Shown piece by piece: positions 14,732 through 23,667 of a stretch of DNA of 45,663 nucleotides (positions are counted from its first letter, which is position 1; the number at the start of each line of letters is the position of its first letter). The notes beneath the pieces are model-generated. The model ran no database searches. It had not been told where the DNA came from and worked only from the letters and a program-made list of their open reading frames with translations. A program made the translations under genes and the position numbers. The stretch is from Caryophanales bacterium (GTDB taxonomy: Bacteria > Bacillota > Bacilli > Bacillales > Bacillaceae_J), in assembly GCA_012840465.1 (NCBI GenBank), contig DULJ01000074.1, forward strand, positions 1-45,663, written 5' to 3'.

Positions 14732-15820
14732 GTGAAAATTGGTAAGTTTATAAAACCATTGCTTGCAAGTGCGCTTCTGACGGTCGGACTTGTCGGTTGT
14801 GGCACAAATAATGCAGAACAACCAAAAAATGAAGCTGGGTCAGATATAGCACCCAAAACAACAGAGTCGCAAGAAGTAAACATATATACTGCAAGACATT
14901 ATGAAGTTGATGATGAGATTTTCAAGAAATTCACAGATGAAACAGGAATTAAAGTGAATGTGGTAAAAGGGAAAGAAGCCGAGCTTATTGAGCGCATCAA
15001 AAGAGAAGGAGAGAGCTCACAAGTAGACCTATTCATTACAGTTGACGGTGGAGTCCTTGCCAATGCTAAACAAAATGGTATTCTTCAGCCGGTTAAGTCT
15101 GATGTGATTAATGAAAATGTTCCTGAACATTTCCGCGATACTGATAATAATTGGATCGGTATGGCAACAAGAGCACGTATCATTGCTTACGCAAAGGACC
15201 GTGTGAAACCAGAAGACTTGTCTACATATGAAGATCTAGCAACGGATAAATGGGCGGGAAAAGTATTAGTTCGTTCTTCAACAAGTATGTATAATCAATC
15301 GTTGCTGGCATCTTTTATTGAATTGAACGGTGAGGAGAAAGCTAAAGAGTGGGCAAGCGGTATTGTGAACAACTTTGCTCGTCAGCCTGATGGCGGTGAC
15401 CGTGACCAAGCAAAAGCAATTGCAGCAGGTACTGGTGATGTAGCAATCATGAACACATATTATGTGGGGCTCCTAGCAAATTCGGAAGACGCTGAAGAAG
15501 TAAAAGTGGCAGATAGCATTGGTGTGTTCTTCCCGAACCAAGAAACGAATGGTACTCACGTTAACATCAGCGGAGTTGGTGTAACTAAGTACAGCAAAAA
15601 TAAGGATAATGCCATTAAGTTTATCGAATATATTACAAGTGTTGAGACACAAGAATTTTTATCAGCACATAACTTTGAATTCCCAGTTAATCCAAATGCG
15701 AAAAAGCCAGAGTTGTTAGAGTCTTGGGGTGAATTCAAAATACAGGAACTTAACTTCGATACTTTAGGGGAGCATAATAAGAAGGCAATAGAAATCTTTA
15801 ATAAAGTTGGTTGGAAATAA
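14732..15820 (+). CDS. ferric iron ABC transporter, substrate-binding lipoprotein
   Basis: A 362-residue lipoprotein with signal and lipobox (LTVGLVGC), then a periplasmic-binding-protein type II fold of the FutA/FbpA group: VNIYTARHYEVDDEIFKKF, DLFITVDGG, WIGMATRARIIAY, and the paired tyrosines of NTYYVGL, which in this family bind iron. It captures Fe(III) outside the membrane for the permease and ATPase that follow. The GTG at 14732 is chosen because AAGGTGG lies nine bases upstream; a TTG at 14708 precedes that site. It lies under a Fur box, and the permease gene starts one base after its stop. Confidence 0.9.
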   Translation: MKIGKFIKPLLASALLTVGLVGCGTNNAEQPKNEAGSDIAPKTTESQEVNIYTARHYEVDDEIFKKFTDETGIKVNVVKGKEAELIERIKREGESSQVDLFITVDGGVLANAKQNGILQPVKSDVINENVPEHFRDTDNNWIGMATRARIIAYAKDRVKPEDLSTYEDLATDKWAGKVLVRSSTSMYNQSLLASFIELNGEEKAKEWASGIVNNFARQPDGGDRDQAKAIAAGTGDVAIMNTYYVGLLANSEDAEEVKVADSIGVFFPNQETNGTHVNISGVGVTKYSKNKDNAIKFIEYITSVETQEFLSAHNFEFPVNPNAKKPELLESWGEFKIQELNFDTLGEHNKKAIEIFNKVGWK

Positions 15821-15821
15821 G

Positions 15822-17471
15822 ATGAAAACTGAGGCTGTAAAGCGATTTGCTCAAAAGGAACTGAATGGTTGGTGGATTATTAGTATGGTGGGTGCGGCAG
15901 TTATTCTGCTGCCCATCCTTTTTGTGTTTTTTACTTTATTCCAAGAGCCGAATGAAAATTGGTTCCATATGAAGGAGTATTTACTCCAAAATTATATGGT
16001 TAATACTTTCACCCTCGTCATCTTTACTGGAATCGTATCCGCATTTTTAGGTGTAACATTAGCTTGGATTGTTGCAGCTTACGATTTTCCATTAAAAAAC
16101 TTTTTTAAATGGGGGTTAATGCTGCCGCTGGCGATCCCTCCTTATATTGCAGCCTATACTTACAAGGCAATGCTCGGTTATACCGGCGTCGTGCAAACAA
16201 CATTACGAAATAAGTTTGATTATCAAATCGATGCGCAAATTTTATCGATATCCTCACTCAAGGGTGCGGTTTTCATTTTCTCATTTTTTCTATTTCCGTA
16301 TGTTTACATCATTACAAAAGCCTTTTTAGAAAATCAAAGTTCATCTTATATTGAAAATGCCCGTGTGCTCGGGAGAAAACCAGTACCCATCTTTTTTAAG
16401 GTAGTACTTCCACTTTCACGTCCGGCAATTGTCGGTGGGATTGCGCTAGTAATCTATGAAGTTCTGAGTGACTATGGTTTAACAAGTTATTTTGGCATTC
16501 ATACAATTACAACTGCTATTTTTCAAACTTGGTTTGCGATGTACGATGTGCAAACAGCGATGAGACTGGCCGCATGGTTAATGGTAATGATTGTAGGTTT
16601 GTTTTTTTTAGAAAGACTTCTAAGACAACGTCGCCGTTATAATGTAAATAATAAATCACGGCCGTTAACACCGATGAAACTTAAAGGCTTTTCTGCCTTT
16701 GGTGCTTTTATGTATTGCTTTGGAGTATTTCTAATTGGATTTTTTATTCCATTTATTCAGTTAATTTCGTGGGCGAAACTAACCTTTGCTAAGGTGTGGG
16801 ACGATTCGTTTATTACATTGCTTTATCAAACAGTATATGTAGCGATTATTTCAACGTTCTTAATACTTATTTTTGCAGTTATTGTTGCGAACGTTTCGAG
16901 AAAACATACGACATTTTCATTTGTACTCTCAAAAGTTGTAACCTCAGGCTACTCGATCCCAGGTGCCATTGTTGCCATTGGTGTGCTGGCGGTCTTTATT
17001 ACATTGGATAAATGGTTAGCGCCCCTATATTCACAAATGGGATTAGGGAATGCGCCGTTAATAGTAAGCATGTCGCTTGGAATGTTAATTGTTGGTTATG
17101 CAATTCGCTTTATGGCAACTGGTTTTAATGCGATTGAGGTTGGTTTTGAAAAGGTAGGGACCAAATATACGGAAGCATCAAGGATACTAGGTAATGGAAT
17201 TACAAAGACTTTCTTTAAAGTGGATCTTCCTTTAATAAAGGGGGCTCTAGCTAGTGGCTTTATTCTAACGTTTGTCGAAATTACAAAAGAATTGCCATTG
17301 GTATTGTTATTAAGGCCTTTTAATTTTGATACATTAGCTACAAAAACATACCAATATGCGAATGATGAACAAATTTATGAAGCCTCGATTACATCGTTAA
17401 TGATTATTGGTATTAGTGTATTGTCTGTAATTGTCTTTCAAATAATAGATAGGAAGAAGGTGAAACAATGA
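15822..17471 (+). CDS. ferric iron ABC transporter, fused permease
   Basis: A 549-residue membrane protein of the FbpB/SfuB type with about twelve hydrophobic segments, formed from two copies of the permease domain. Each half carries an EAA-type loop that contacts the ATPase: ENARVLGRKPVPIFFKVVLP in the first half and EASRILGNGITKTFFKVDLP in the second. It moves iron across the membrane with the binding protein and ATPase on either side. The ATG at 15822 follows the preceding stop by one base; a TTG at 15807 inside the upstream gene is an alternative. The stop overlaps the start of the ATPase gene (ATGA). Confidence 0.9.
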   Translation: MKTEAVKRFAQKELNGWWIISMVGAAVILLPILFVFFTLFQEPNENWFHMKEYLLQNYMVNTFTLVIFTGIVSAFLGVTLAWIVAAYDFPLKNFFKWGLMLPLAIPPYIAAYTYKAMLGYTGVVQTTLRNKFDYQIDAQILSISSLKGAVFIFSFFLFPYVYIITKAFLENQSSSYIENARVLGRKPVPIFFKVVLPLSRPAIVGGIALVIYEVLSDYGLTSYFGIHTITTAIFQTWFAMYDVQTAMRLAAWLMVMIVGLFFLERLLRQRRRYNVNNKSRPLTPMKLKGFSAFGAFMYCFGVFLIGFFIPFIQLISWAKLTFAKVWDDSFITLLYQTVYVAIISTFLILIFAVIVANVSRKHTTFSFVLSKVVTSGYSIPGAIVAIGVLAVFITLDKWLAPLYSQMGLGNAPLIVSMSLGMLIVGYAIRFMATGFNAIEVGFEKVGTKYTEASRILGNGITKTFFKVDLPLIKGALASGFILTFVEITKELPLVLLLRPFNFDTLATKTYQYANDEQIYEASITSLMIIGISVLSVIVFQIIDRKKVKQ

Positions 17472-18157
17472 CTGTTTTAGAAATTAAAAATCTAACATTT
17501 TCGTTCTCTAAAGCAGCAGAGCCCGTTATTAAAAACTTTTCATTTTCGATCGAAAAAGGCGAAATTGTCGGTATTTTAGGGCAAAGCGGCAGCGGCAAAA
17601 GTACGTTGCTTCGCTTAATATCAGGTTTGGAGATGGCTCAAACAGGAATGATAAAAATTGCTGAAACATTAGTGTTTGATGAAGGGTTTTTTCTTCAACC
17701 AGAAGATCGTGGCGTAGGGATGGTATTTCAGGATTATGCTTTGTTTCCACATATGAATGTTAGAGATAATATTCTTTTCGGTCTAAACCGGATTCCAAGA
17801 AAGGACAGAAAACAGCGGGTAAAGGAAATGCTGGAGCTGGTGAAAATGGAGCAATTTGAGTCACGCTACCCACATGAATTAAGTGGAGGGCAACAACAAC
17901 GGATCGCTCTTGCGCGTGCGCTGGCCCCGAAACCTAATTTGCTATTAATGGATGAGCCGTTCAGTAATTTAGATGCGGATTTAAAGGAGTCTATTCGTGA
18001 GGACCTACGGACAATTCTAAAAAAGGCCAATATGACGTGCATCATTGTTACCCATGACAAGAATGATGTAGATGCGATCTGTGACCGCAGTATTGTTTTT
18101 GACCAGCCCCAAAATAGCAAAGGGAATAAGAATGGAAAGATAACGATTGTTCAGTAA
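17468..18157 (+). CDS. ferric iron ABC transporter, ATP-binding protein
   Basis: A 229-residue ABC ATPase. Walker A is GQSGSGKST, the Q-loop is in MVFQDYALFPHM, the signature is LSGGQQQRIALARAL, Walker B is LLLMDEPFSNLD, and the switch His is in IIVTHDKND. It is shorter than the ~350-residue FbpC proteins because the C-terminal regulatory domain is absent. It overlaps the permease by four bases and completes the Fur-controlled iron uptake operon. There is no clear terminator directly after it; the next strong hairpin is the attenuator at 18432. Confidence 0.9.
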   Translation: MTVLEIKNLTFSFSKAAEPVIKNFSFSIEKGEIVGILGQSGSGKSTLLRLISGLEMAQTGMIKIAETLVFDEGFFLQPEDRGVGMVFQDYALFPHMNVRDNILFGLNRIPRKDRKQRVKEMLELVKMEQFESRYPHELSGGQQQRIALARALAPKPNLLLMDEPFSNLDADLKESIREDLRTILKKANMTCIIVTHDKNDVDAICDRSIVFDQPQNSKGNKNGKITIVQ

Positions 18158-18348
18158 AAGGGTTAAACAAATGTTTGATTAATGGAAATAATTTAAAACT
18201 CCTTGTGTTTTATTGGAAAATCAATTACTATTTGATTAGCAAAAAAGGAAGGGTGACCTTGGAACAATGATCTTTTAATCCTATTTTTAAGAAAAAATTC
18301 GTAAAGAGAAACTTTAAAGATACGAGCAATTTTCTGGATAGGATTAGT

Positions 18349-18408
18349 ATGTACATTGTTGATACAAACCATTGGTCATTGTGTCCCTTTTGTTGTAGGG
18401 ATAAATGA
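18349..18408 (+). CDS. leader peptide of the MFS exporter
   Basis: A 19-codon frame, MYIVDTNHWSLCPFCCRDK, ends at TGA 18406-18408. TAGGA lies five bases before the ATG. It stands 58 bases upstream of the exporter's TTG and just before a terminator hairpin that contains the exporter's ribosome site. TGTCCCT and AGGGATAA within it can form a small hairpin over the Cys-Pro-Phe-Cys-Cys codons. This is the arrangement of ribosome-stalling leaders that control antibiotic efflux or rRNA methyltransferase genes. Function is inferred; the peptide itself was not recognised from a known case. Confidence 0.6.
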   Translation: MYIVDTNHWSLCPFCCRDK

Positions 18409-18431
18409 ATTTTTGATGTTGTATTGTACTG

Positions 18432-18464
18432 CCTCCTGTCCAGAATTACGACAGGAGGTTTTTT
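18432..18464 (+). promoter_or_regulatory. attenuator hairpin overlapping the exporter's ribosome site
   Basis: CCTCCTGTC (18432-18440) and GACAGGAGG (18450-18458) form a perfect nine-pair stem followed by TTTTTT. The 3' arm GGAGG is the only good Shine-Dalgarno for the TTG at 18467. One structure would thus both end transcription and hide the ribosome site until it is disrupted, probably by a ribosome stalled on the leader peptide. Confidence 0.75.
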
Positions 18465-18466
18465 AT

Positions 18467-19696
18467 TTGGATGGAGTTCAGGCTAAATCGTCTCGTTTAT
18501 TTCAAAACCGTGTATTTCAAGCCATAATTATTTCAGGTTTATTTTTACAAATCGGCATATGGGTTCGAAACTTTGCTATATTGCTTTTTGTAATGGAAAA
18601 AACGAATGGGGATTCGTTTGCAGTTTCGATGATCTCTGTTGCTGAATTTGCCCCGATATTTATCTTTTCCTTTATCGGTGGAACATTTGCCGATCGCTGG
18701 AGTCCGAAAAGGACAATGGTATGGTGTGATGTTTTAAGTGCTTTATCGATATTTGCAGTACTCATCACACTAGTAGTTGGGACTTGGCAGATCGTGTTTT
18801 TTGCAACATTAATTTCTGCAATCCTATCACAATTTTCACAGCCCTCAGGCTTGAAGTTGTTTAAAATGCATTTGCCAATGGAACAAATGCAGCAGGGGAT
18901 GTCGTTTTATCAAACGATCTTTGCCGTATTTATGGTATTAGGACCAATTGTCGGAACATTTGTATTTGAATCCTTTGGTATTAATGTATCAATTGCGATC
19001 ACTGGAATTGCCTTTCTTCTTTCTGCTGTTGCCTTAGGTTTCCTTCCAAAAGATCGTAAACTGGAAGAAAATAATGGTGACACGACTTTATGGGAGGAAA
19101 TGAAAAGTGGTATAAAGTATGTGTTGCAAAAGAGGGATTTAAGTTTACTTGGACTATGCTTTATGGGGGCCGGGCTTGGCCTTGGTTTTATTCAACCGCT
19201 GGGGATTTTTTTAGTTACAGAAAGACTTGGATTACCGAAGGAAAATCTGCAATGGCTTTTAATGTCTAACGGCATTGGTATGATCCTTGGAGGAGCCGTC
19301 ATTATGATGTTCGCAAAAAATGTTGCGCCTCAAAGGCTGTTAACCTTTGGAATGCTATCAAATGCCATTGGCATCGCGATCGTTGGTCTTTCAACAAATC
19401 TTTGGCTAACATTGACTGTTGAGTTTTTTATCGGCTTCATGATGCCGTGTATTCATATTGGTATCAATACATGGATCATCCAAAGTACGGAAGCGGCATT
19501 TATCGGAAGAGTAAATGGGATATTAAGTCCACTCTTTACAGGCTCAATGGTTGTAACGATGAGTATGGCAGGGATATTAAAGGAACAATTTTCTTTGGTT
19601 ATTATGTTTGAGGCAGCTGCTATCTTGTTTATTGTTGGCATGAGCTTTATCTTGCCGTTATTTAATAATTCAACAAGTGTCAAAATAGTTGAATGA
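18467..19696 (+). CDS. MFS exporter (MFS_3/macrolide-efflux-like)
   Basis: A major facilitator transporter of 409 residues with about twelve hydrophobic segments. It starts MDGVQAKSSRLFQNRVFQAI; the loop 2-3 signature appears as GGTFADRWSPKRTMVWCD. The overall pattern resembles MefA-type drug and siderophore exporters of the MFS_3 group. The TTG at 18467 is used because GGAGG lies eight bases upstream and the resulting length is normal. A longer frame from 18356 would cross the leader and terminator and is rejected. The leader peptide and attenuator upstream suggest induction by a translation-inhibiting antibiotic; the exported drug is unknown. An alternative is siderophore export, given the Fur-controlled iron operon beside it. 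Confidence 0.82.
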   Translation: MDGVQAKSSRLFQNRVFQAIIISGLFLQIGIWVRNFAILLFVMEKTNGDSFAVSMISVAEFAPIFIFSFIGGTFADRWSPKRTMVWCDVLSALSIFAVLITLVVGTWQIVFFATLISAILSQFSQPSGLKLFKMHLPMEQMQQGMSFYQTIFAVFMVLGPIVGTFVFESFGINVSIAITGIAFLLSAVALGFLPKDRKLEENNGDTTLWEEMKSGIKYVLQKRDLSLLGLCFMGAGLGLGFIQPLGIFLVTERLGLPKENLQWLLMSNGIGMILGGAVIMMFAKNVAPQRLLTFGMLSNAIGIAIVGLSTNLWLTLTVEFFIGFMMPCIHIGINTWIIQSTEAAFIGRVNGILSPLFTGSMVVTMSMAGILKEQFSLVIMFEAAAILFIVGMSFILPLFNNSTSVKIVE

Positions 19697-19763
19697 TTCT
19701 AGGAACGGTATGATAGACTAATAAAGTCGAATTAAAGATACAAAATAAAAGGGGTGTTTATTT

Positions 19764-20876
19764 TTGTGGGAATCAATCATGACATACGAATTCTTATATG
19801 AAGTATCAGTCTCCGTTGGGATATTTCTACTATTTCTGATCTTAAGAAAGGTTTTCACCAAATATATTTTTCACCTCATTTTAAAACTGGCACATAAAAC
19901 TCCGACAGATCTTTTTTCACATATTTGGCTTTCTTTTGAAAAACCGATTCGCTGGTTGTTCGTAATCATCGGTTTGTATGTTGCAGCTAGTTTTTTTCCT
20001 TATTTAGATCAAAACAATATTTTGTTTGTACGTATTATAAAATCCCTTATTATAATAATAATTACATGGGGTTTTTATAATGTTGCTTCTGCCAGCTCTA
20101 TTGCCATCATGAAAATAAATAAAAAGCTTAATGTTGAAATTGATGAAATCTTAATTCCCTTTTTATCAAAGACGATACGGTTTATTATAGTTGTAATTAG
20201 TTTTACCATCATCCTCCAAGAATTCGACTATAATATCAATAGTTTAGTGGCTGGGCTAGGAATCGGCGGGGCTGCGGTTGCCCTCGCTGCTAAGGATGCC
20301 CTTGGGAACTTCTTTGGCGGTCTCATTATTATTACAGAAAAGCCATTTTCAATCGACGATTGGATTGTGACACCAACCGTTGAAGGAACTGTTGAGGACA
20401 TCACGTTTCGTAGTACGAAGATCAGAACGTTCGCCCAAGCATTAGTAACTGTTCCGAATGCAACGTTAGCTAATGAGGCCATCACGAACTGGAGTAAGAT
20501 GGGAAAGAGGAGAATTACCTTCCAACTTGGTGTCGCATATGATACTCCAAAGGAAAAGTTAGAAAATACTATCAATAAAATAGAAGATATGCTTAATAAC
20601 CATCCTGGTATTCACTCGGATACGATCTTTGTTACATTAGACAATTACAATGTTAACAGTTTAGATATTTTCCTATATTTCTTCACAAAAACAACAGTTT
20701 GGGCGGAGTATTTGCAAATCAGACAGGATATCAATTTTAAAATTATGGAAGTCCTCGAAGCAGAGGGTGTACAAGTGGCCTTACCAACAAGAACGTTGAT
20801 AACAACAAAGGAATCTGAAAGTATGATGAAGGCCGCGACAAAAGAAAAAGATAAAGTAAGAGGAACTGATTTTTAA
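19764..20876 (+). CDS. MscS-type mechanosensitive channel
   Basis: A 370-residue membrane protein with about five hydrophobic segments before the MscS core. The pore-lining helix is GLGIGGAAVALAAKDALGNF, followed by the beta domain (PFSIDDWIVTPTVEGTVEDI, VPNATLANEAITNWS) and a cytoplasmic tail. It should open under membrane tension to release solutes after osmotic downshock. Its length resembles B. subtilis YhdY. The TTG at 19764 has GGGGTG seven bases upstream. The end of the gene overlaps a bidirectional terminator shared with the next gene. Confidence 0.88.
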   Translation: MWESIMTYEFLYEVSVSVGIFLLFLILRKVFTKYIFHLILKLAHKTPTDLFSHIWLSFEKPIRWLFVIIGLYVAASFFPYLDQNNILFVRIIKSLIIIIITWGFYNVASASSIAIMKINKKLNVEIDEILIPFLSKTIRFIIVVISFTIILQEFDYNINSLVAGLGIGGAAVALAAKDALGNFFGGLIIITEKPFSIDDWIVTPTVEGTVEDITFRSTKIRTFAQALVTVPNATLANEAITNWSKMGKRRITFQLGVAYDTPKEKLENTINKIEDMLNNHPGIHSDTIFVTLDNYNVNSLDIFLYFFTKTTVWAEYLQIRQDINFKIMEVLEAEGVQVALPTRTLITTKESESMMKAATKEKDKVRGTDF

Positions 20877-20891
20877 GAAATCAGTTCCTCT
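20859..20891. terminator. bidirectional terminator
   Basis: AGAGGAACTGATTT (20859-20872) and AAATCAGTTCCTCT (20878-20891) form a perfect 14-pair stem. The left arm encodes the last residues of the MscS channel. It separates the convergent MscS and stalk-domain genes. Confidence 0.85.
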
Positions 20892-20894
20892 TTA

Positions 20895-21842
20895 TTAGTT
20901 AGCATCCAAAAGATCAAGAATTTCTTCAGGTACATACGCCTTGCCATTGTTAATCTCTGGCGTTACTTTAAAAGAACCTAGGCTCTTATTATAACCATAT
21001 TGTTCTTTTCCAATGGAGATTAACAACGAACTGTTTTGTTTACGAATTTCTATCGTTGATGATTCGTTTCGCCATTCAACTTTGTAGCCGAAATGCTCCG
21101 CTACTTTTCGAATTGGAATCATCTTTGCTCCTTTTTCCATATAGTAGTCATCGCCGATTGCAAATTGTGCCTTTTCCAACTTATGTTTATTTGCTATATC
21201 GAAAGCAATAATTTTAGTCGGTGTTGTTTGTGCTGGAATGCTTTTTGTAGTGACGGTGTAAAAGACAATCAAATCTTTTCCATTCAGTTCATCTGCACTA
21301 ATGGTTTCGCCTTTTTCATTTAAGATTACGGTTTTATCACCGATGTTTAGCTTAAGTTCATTGTCCAAGCTAACTAAATTCTCATCAAATAATCCGACTT
21401 TCACATTTCCTGGTTTTTCTTCATCTTTTACAATGATGATTTCTGGTGTGATTCTCGGTGGATAAATCATGAGCATCGGTTTATGCTTATCATTATAAAC
21501 ATCAATCGCAAGTCCTTCCTTCAAAGTATCCTTTTTCATTTGTTCTGTTGTGCCACTATTAAAAATAAGGACTTCGTCTGTAATAGGCAAATGGGTTTCC
21601 GTTTGATTTTCTTTGTCTTCGATTATTAATGTGGGAAAGGTAACCCCATCTTTGTTTATTTTGGAAATTACTCCAGATCCCTTTATGAAGTTTGATGTCA
21701 CTTGTTGTTGAATATTTTCCGCAATGGGCATTACGCTTAAGTCCACTGGTGCAATAGTTTGTGCAGACATTGGTGCTTGAAATAGAAAAGGTCCAGAAAC
21801 TAGAGCTGCGATTGTGAGCATGTTTAATTTTTTCATTTTCAT
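20895..21842 (-). CDS. exported stalk-domain protein (copper amine oxidase N-like)
   Basis: A 315-residue secreted protein. It has a signal peptide (MKMKKLNMLTIAALVSGPFL, cut probably near SAQ), a central region of unknown type with beta-rich character, and a C-terminal stalk domain with KGAKMIPIRKVAEHFGYKV and EINNGKAYVPEEI. This domain is common in surface proteins of spore formers and usually serves as a spacer or binding module. No catalytic domain was seen. AAGGAG lies seven bases before the ATG at 21842. It is a single-gene unit facing the MscS gene. Confidence 0.8.
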   Translation of the reverse strand: MKMKKLNMLTIAALVSGPFLFQAPMSAQTIAPVDLSVMPIAENIQQQVTSNFIKGSGVISKINKDGVTFPTLIIEDKENQTETHLPITDEVLIFNSGTTEQMKKDTLKEGLAIDVYNDKHKPMLMIYPPRITPEIIIVKDEEKPGNVKVGLFDENLVSLDNELKLNIGDKTVILNEKGETISADELNGKDLIVFYTVTTKSIPAQTTPTKIIAFDIANKHKLEKAQFAIGDDYYMEKGAKMIPIRKVAEHFGYKVEWRNESSTIEIRKQNSSLLISIGKEQYGYNKSLGSFKVTPEINNGKAYVPEEILDLLDAN

Positions 21843-21992
21843 TTCTATTCTCCTTCCTCATATATAATTTGTCGTCGAAAGTTAACAAAGGTTACATGTT
21901 CATACATCTTTTAAACTTAAATAGAAGAATATGTAATATAATATATAGTAGGTAGTGTTTAGATAATAATCAAATAGAGGGGTGAGATCATA

Positions 21993-22565
21993 GTGAATCA
22001 AATGGAAAATGAAATGAATGAAAAAACTGAACAGCTTGTCTTCATTGACTCTTTAACTATGCTTCCGAATTTTAGGTATTTCAAAGATGTTTTTGATCGC
22101 AAATGGAAAAATGCAGTCAGAAAACAAGAACCCATTTCTTTAATTATATTTGATTTAGATCATTTAGCACTTTTCAACGAACTTCATGGTTTTGAAGAAG
22201 GGGATAAGCTTCTGATAAAAATGGCGCAAAAAGTGAAAGCAATGCTAAACAGACCTGAAGATTTTCTTGCGCGGTATGAAGGCGGTAAGTTTATCATCTT
22301 ACTGCCTGAGACCAATATGAATGGAGCTTTGCAGGTTGCTGAAGTGATTCGTCAAGGCATTGAAACCCTGCAAATTCCCCATGAAGGCTCAACTACATCT
22401 AGCTTTGTTACGACAAGCTTTGGAGTGGGAACGAAAATTCCGTTTGTTTGGGAGGATCCATTCCAGTTTCTCAAAGCGGTTGAACAAGCCATGCACAGCG
22501 CCAAGAAAAGGGGAAGAAACCAAGTGATTTGGAATAATGTGTTTATGCACGATGATAGCCAGTAA
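21993..22565 (+). CDS. degenerate GGDEF-domain protein
   Basis: A 190-residue cytoplasmic protein made of one GGDEF domain. The frame motifs are present (DSLTMLPNFRYF, FDLDHLALFNELHGFEEGD, TTSFGVGT, AMHSAKKRGRNQV), but the active-site loop reads RYEGGKFIILLP instead of GGDEF. The catalytic acidic residue and its neighbour are therefore Gly and Lys, and the normal Asn-Asp of the substrate-binding helix is changed. It is probably not a diguanylate cyclase and may bind nucleotide or a partner. The GTG at 21993 has GAGGGGTGA upstream. A long terminator follows. Confidence 0.85.
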   Translation: MNQMENEMNEKTEQLVFIDSLTMLPNFRYFKDVFDRKWKNAVRKQEPISLIIFDLDHLALFNELHGFEEGDKLLIKMAQKVKAMLNRPEDFLARYEGGKFIILLPETNMNGALQVAEVIRQGIETLQIPHEGSTTSSFVTTSFGVGTKIPFVWEDPFQFLKAVEQAMHSAKKRGRNQVIWNNVFMHDDSQ

Positions 22566-22632
22566 ATAAGAGCTAGGCGGGAAGTCGCATTGATTTGAAA
22601 AAGGAGAAATCCCGCCGACCTCTTATTTTTTT
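22565..22632 (+). terminator. long intrinsic terminator
   Basis: AATAAGAG..GGCGGGA pairs with TCCCGCC..CTCTTATT, two perfect blocks separated by a three-base internal loop, ending in TTTTTT. It begins at the last base of the GGDEF gene's stop codon. Confidence 0.85.
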
Positions 22633-22690
22633 AGAATACCTAAAGATCATGATATAATTAGGTGAAAAGGGGTGGATTGGGGGTGGATTG

Positions 22691-23593
22691 ATGGAAAAAG
22701 ATTTTTTAACAGAAGAAATAAAAAAACAAATGTTGCAGCATCAGAAGTTAACAAAAAGCAAAGTGGCAAAACGGGCTTTCTTCTTAACCTTTGGTGCAGT
22801 TTTAATGGCTGTTGGACTTGAGGTTTTCCTTGTTCCCAATCAAATTATGGATGGGGGCATTACTGGTATTTCGATTATTTTATCATACTTGCTAGGCGCC
22901 AAATTAGGGTTGTTTCTATTCCTCTTAAACGTACCTTTCGTCTTTATCGGTTATAAGCAAATAGGGAAGACCTTCGCTATTTCCACTTTATATGGTATTG
23001 CCATTATGTCATTATCAACAGCTTTTTTTCATTCTGTACCTGCATTTACAGATGATATTCTACTTGCAACGGTTTTTGGTGGAATAGTTCTAGGTGCTGG
23101 TGTTGGCCTCGTTATTCGCTACGGTGGTTCTCTTGATGGTACTGAAATACTTGCGATCATCATTAATAAAAAGCTTCCATTTTCTGTTGGGGAAGTAGTC
23201 ATGTTTTTTAACCTATTTATCTTTAGCTGTGGTGGCTTTGTTTTTGGATGGGATCGCGCTATGTATTCCATTTTAGCCTATTTTATTGCATTTAAAACAA
23301 TTGATATCGTAATTGAAGGTCTGGACCAATCGAAATCTGTTTGGATTATAAGTGATAAAGATCAAGAAATTGGGAAGGCTTTAATGGCACGTTTAGGTCG
23401 TGGAGTTACATATCTTAAAGGTGAAGGTGCCTATACAGGTGATGAAAAAAAGGTTATTTTTTGTGTCATCTCACGTCTTGAAGAGGCCAAGTTAAAGTTA
23501 ATAGTAGAAGAAGTTGATCCTTCTGCCTTTTTAGCGGTAGCAGATATTGCCGAAGTGCGCGGCGGAAGATTTAAAAAGAAATCTATTCATTAA
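22691..23593 (+). CDS. YitT family membrane protein
   Basis: A 300-residue protein with five to six hydrophobic segments in the first 200 residues (FFLTFGAVLMAVGLEVFLVP, GGITGISIILSYLLGAKLG, GGIVLGAGVGLVIRYGGS) and a C-terminal soluble DUF2179 domain (GRGVTYLKGEGAYTGDEKKV). This is the standard YitT/YqfU/YpjC layout; several paralogues occur in each Bacillus genome and their function is unclear. The start is the ATG at 22691, with GGGGGTGG five bases upstream. A direct repeat GGGGTGGATTG lies in the leader just before it. Confidence 0.87.
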   Translation: MEKDFLTEEIKKQMLQHQKLTKSKVAKRAFFLTFGAVLMAVGLEVFLVPNQIMDGGITGISIILSYLLGAKLGLFLFLLNVPFVFIGYKQIGKTFAISTLYGIAIMSLSTAFFHSVPAFTDDILLATVFGGIVLGAGVGLVIRYGGSLDGTEILAIIINKKLPFSVGEVVMFFNLFIFSCGGFVFGWDRAMYSILAYFIAFKTIDIVIEGLDQSKSVWIISDKDQEIGKALMARLGRGVTYLKGEGAYTGDEKKVIFCVISRLEEAKLKLIVEEVDPSAFLAVADIAEVRGGRFKKKSIH

Positions 23594-23630
23594 AAACAAG
23601 GGATAAAATATTTTGTTTTGAAGCACTCTA

Positions 23631-23651
23631 TATGTGTACAAAATACACATA
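23631..23651 (+). promoter_or_regulatory. hairpin just before a ribosome site
   Basis: TATGTGT (23631-23637) pairs with ACACATA (23645-23651) around ACAAAAT. GGGAGG follows within a few bases, so the stem could tune translation or mark an operator for the small gene at 23668. No T tract. Confidence 0.4.
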
Positions 23652-23667
23652 TGGGAGGAAAAAACAC

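Noticed and set aside
18356-18466. Longer N-terminus for the MFS exporter
   Set aside because: It would cross the leader stop region and a perfect terminator, and has no ribosome site at 18356.
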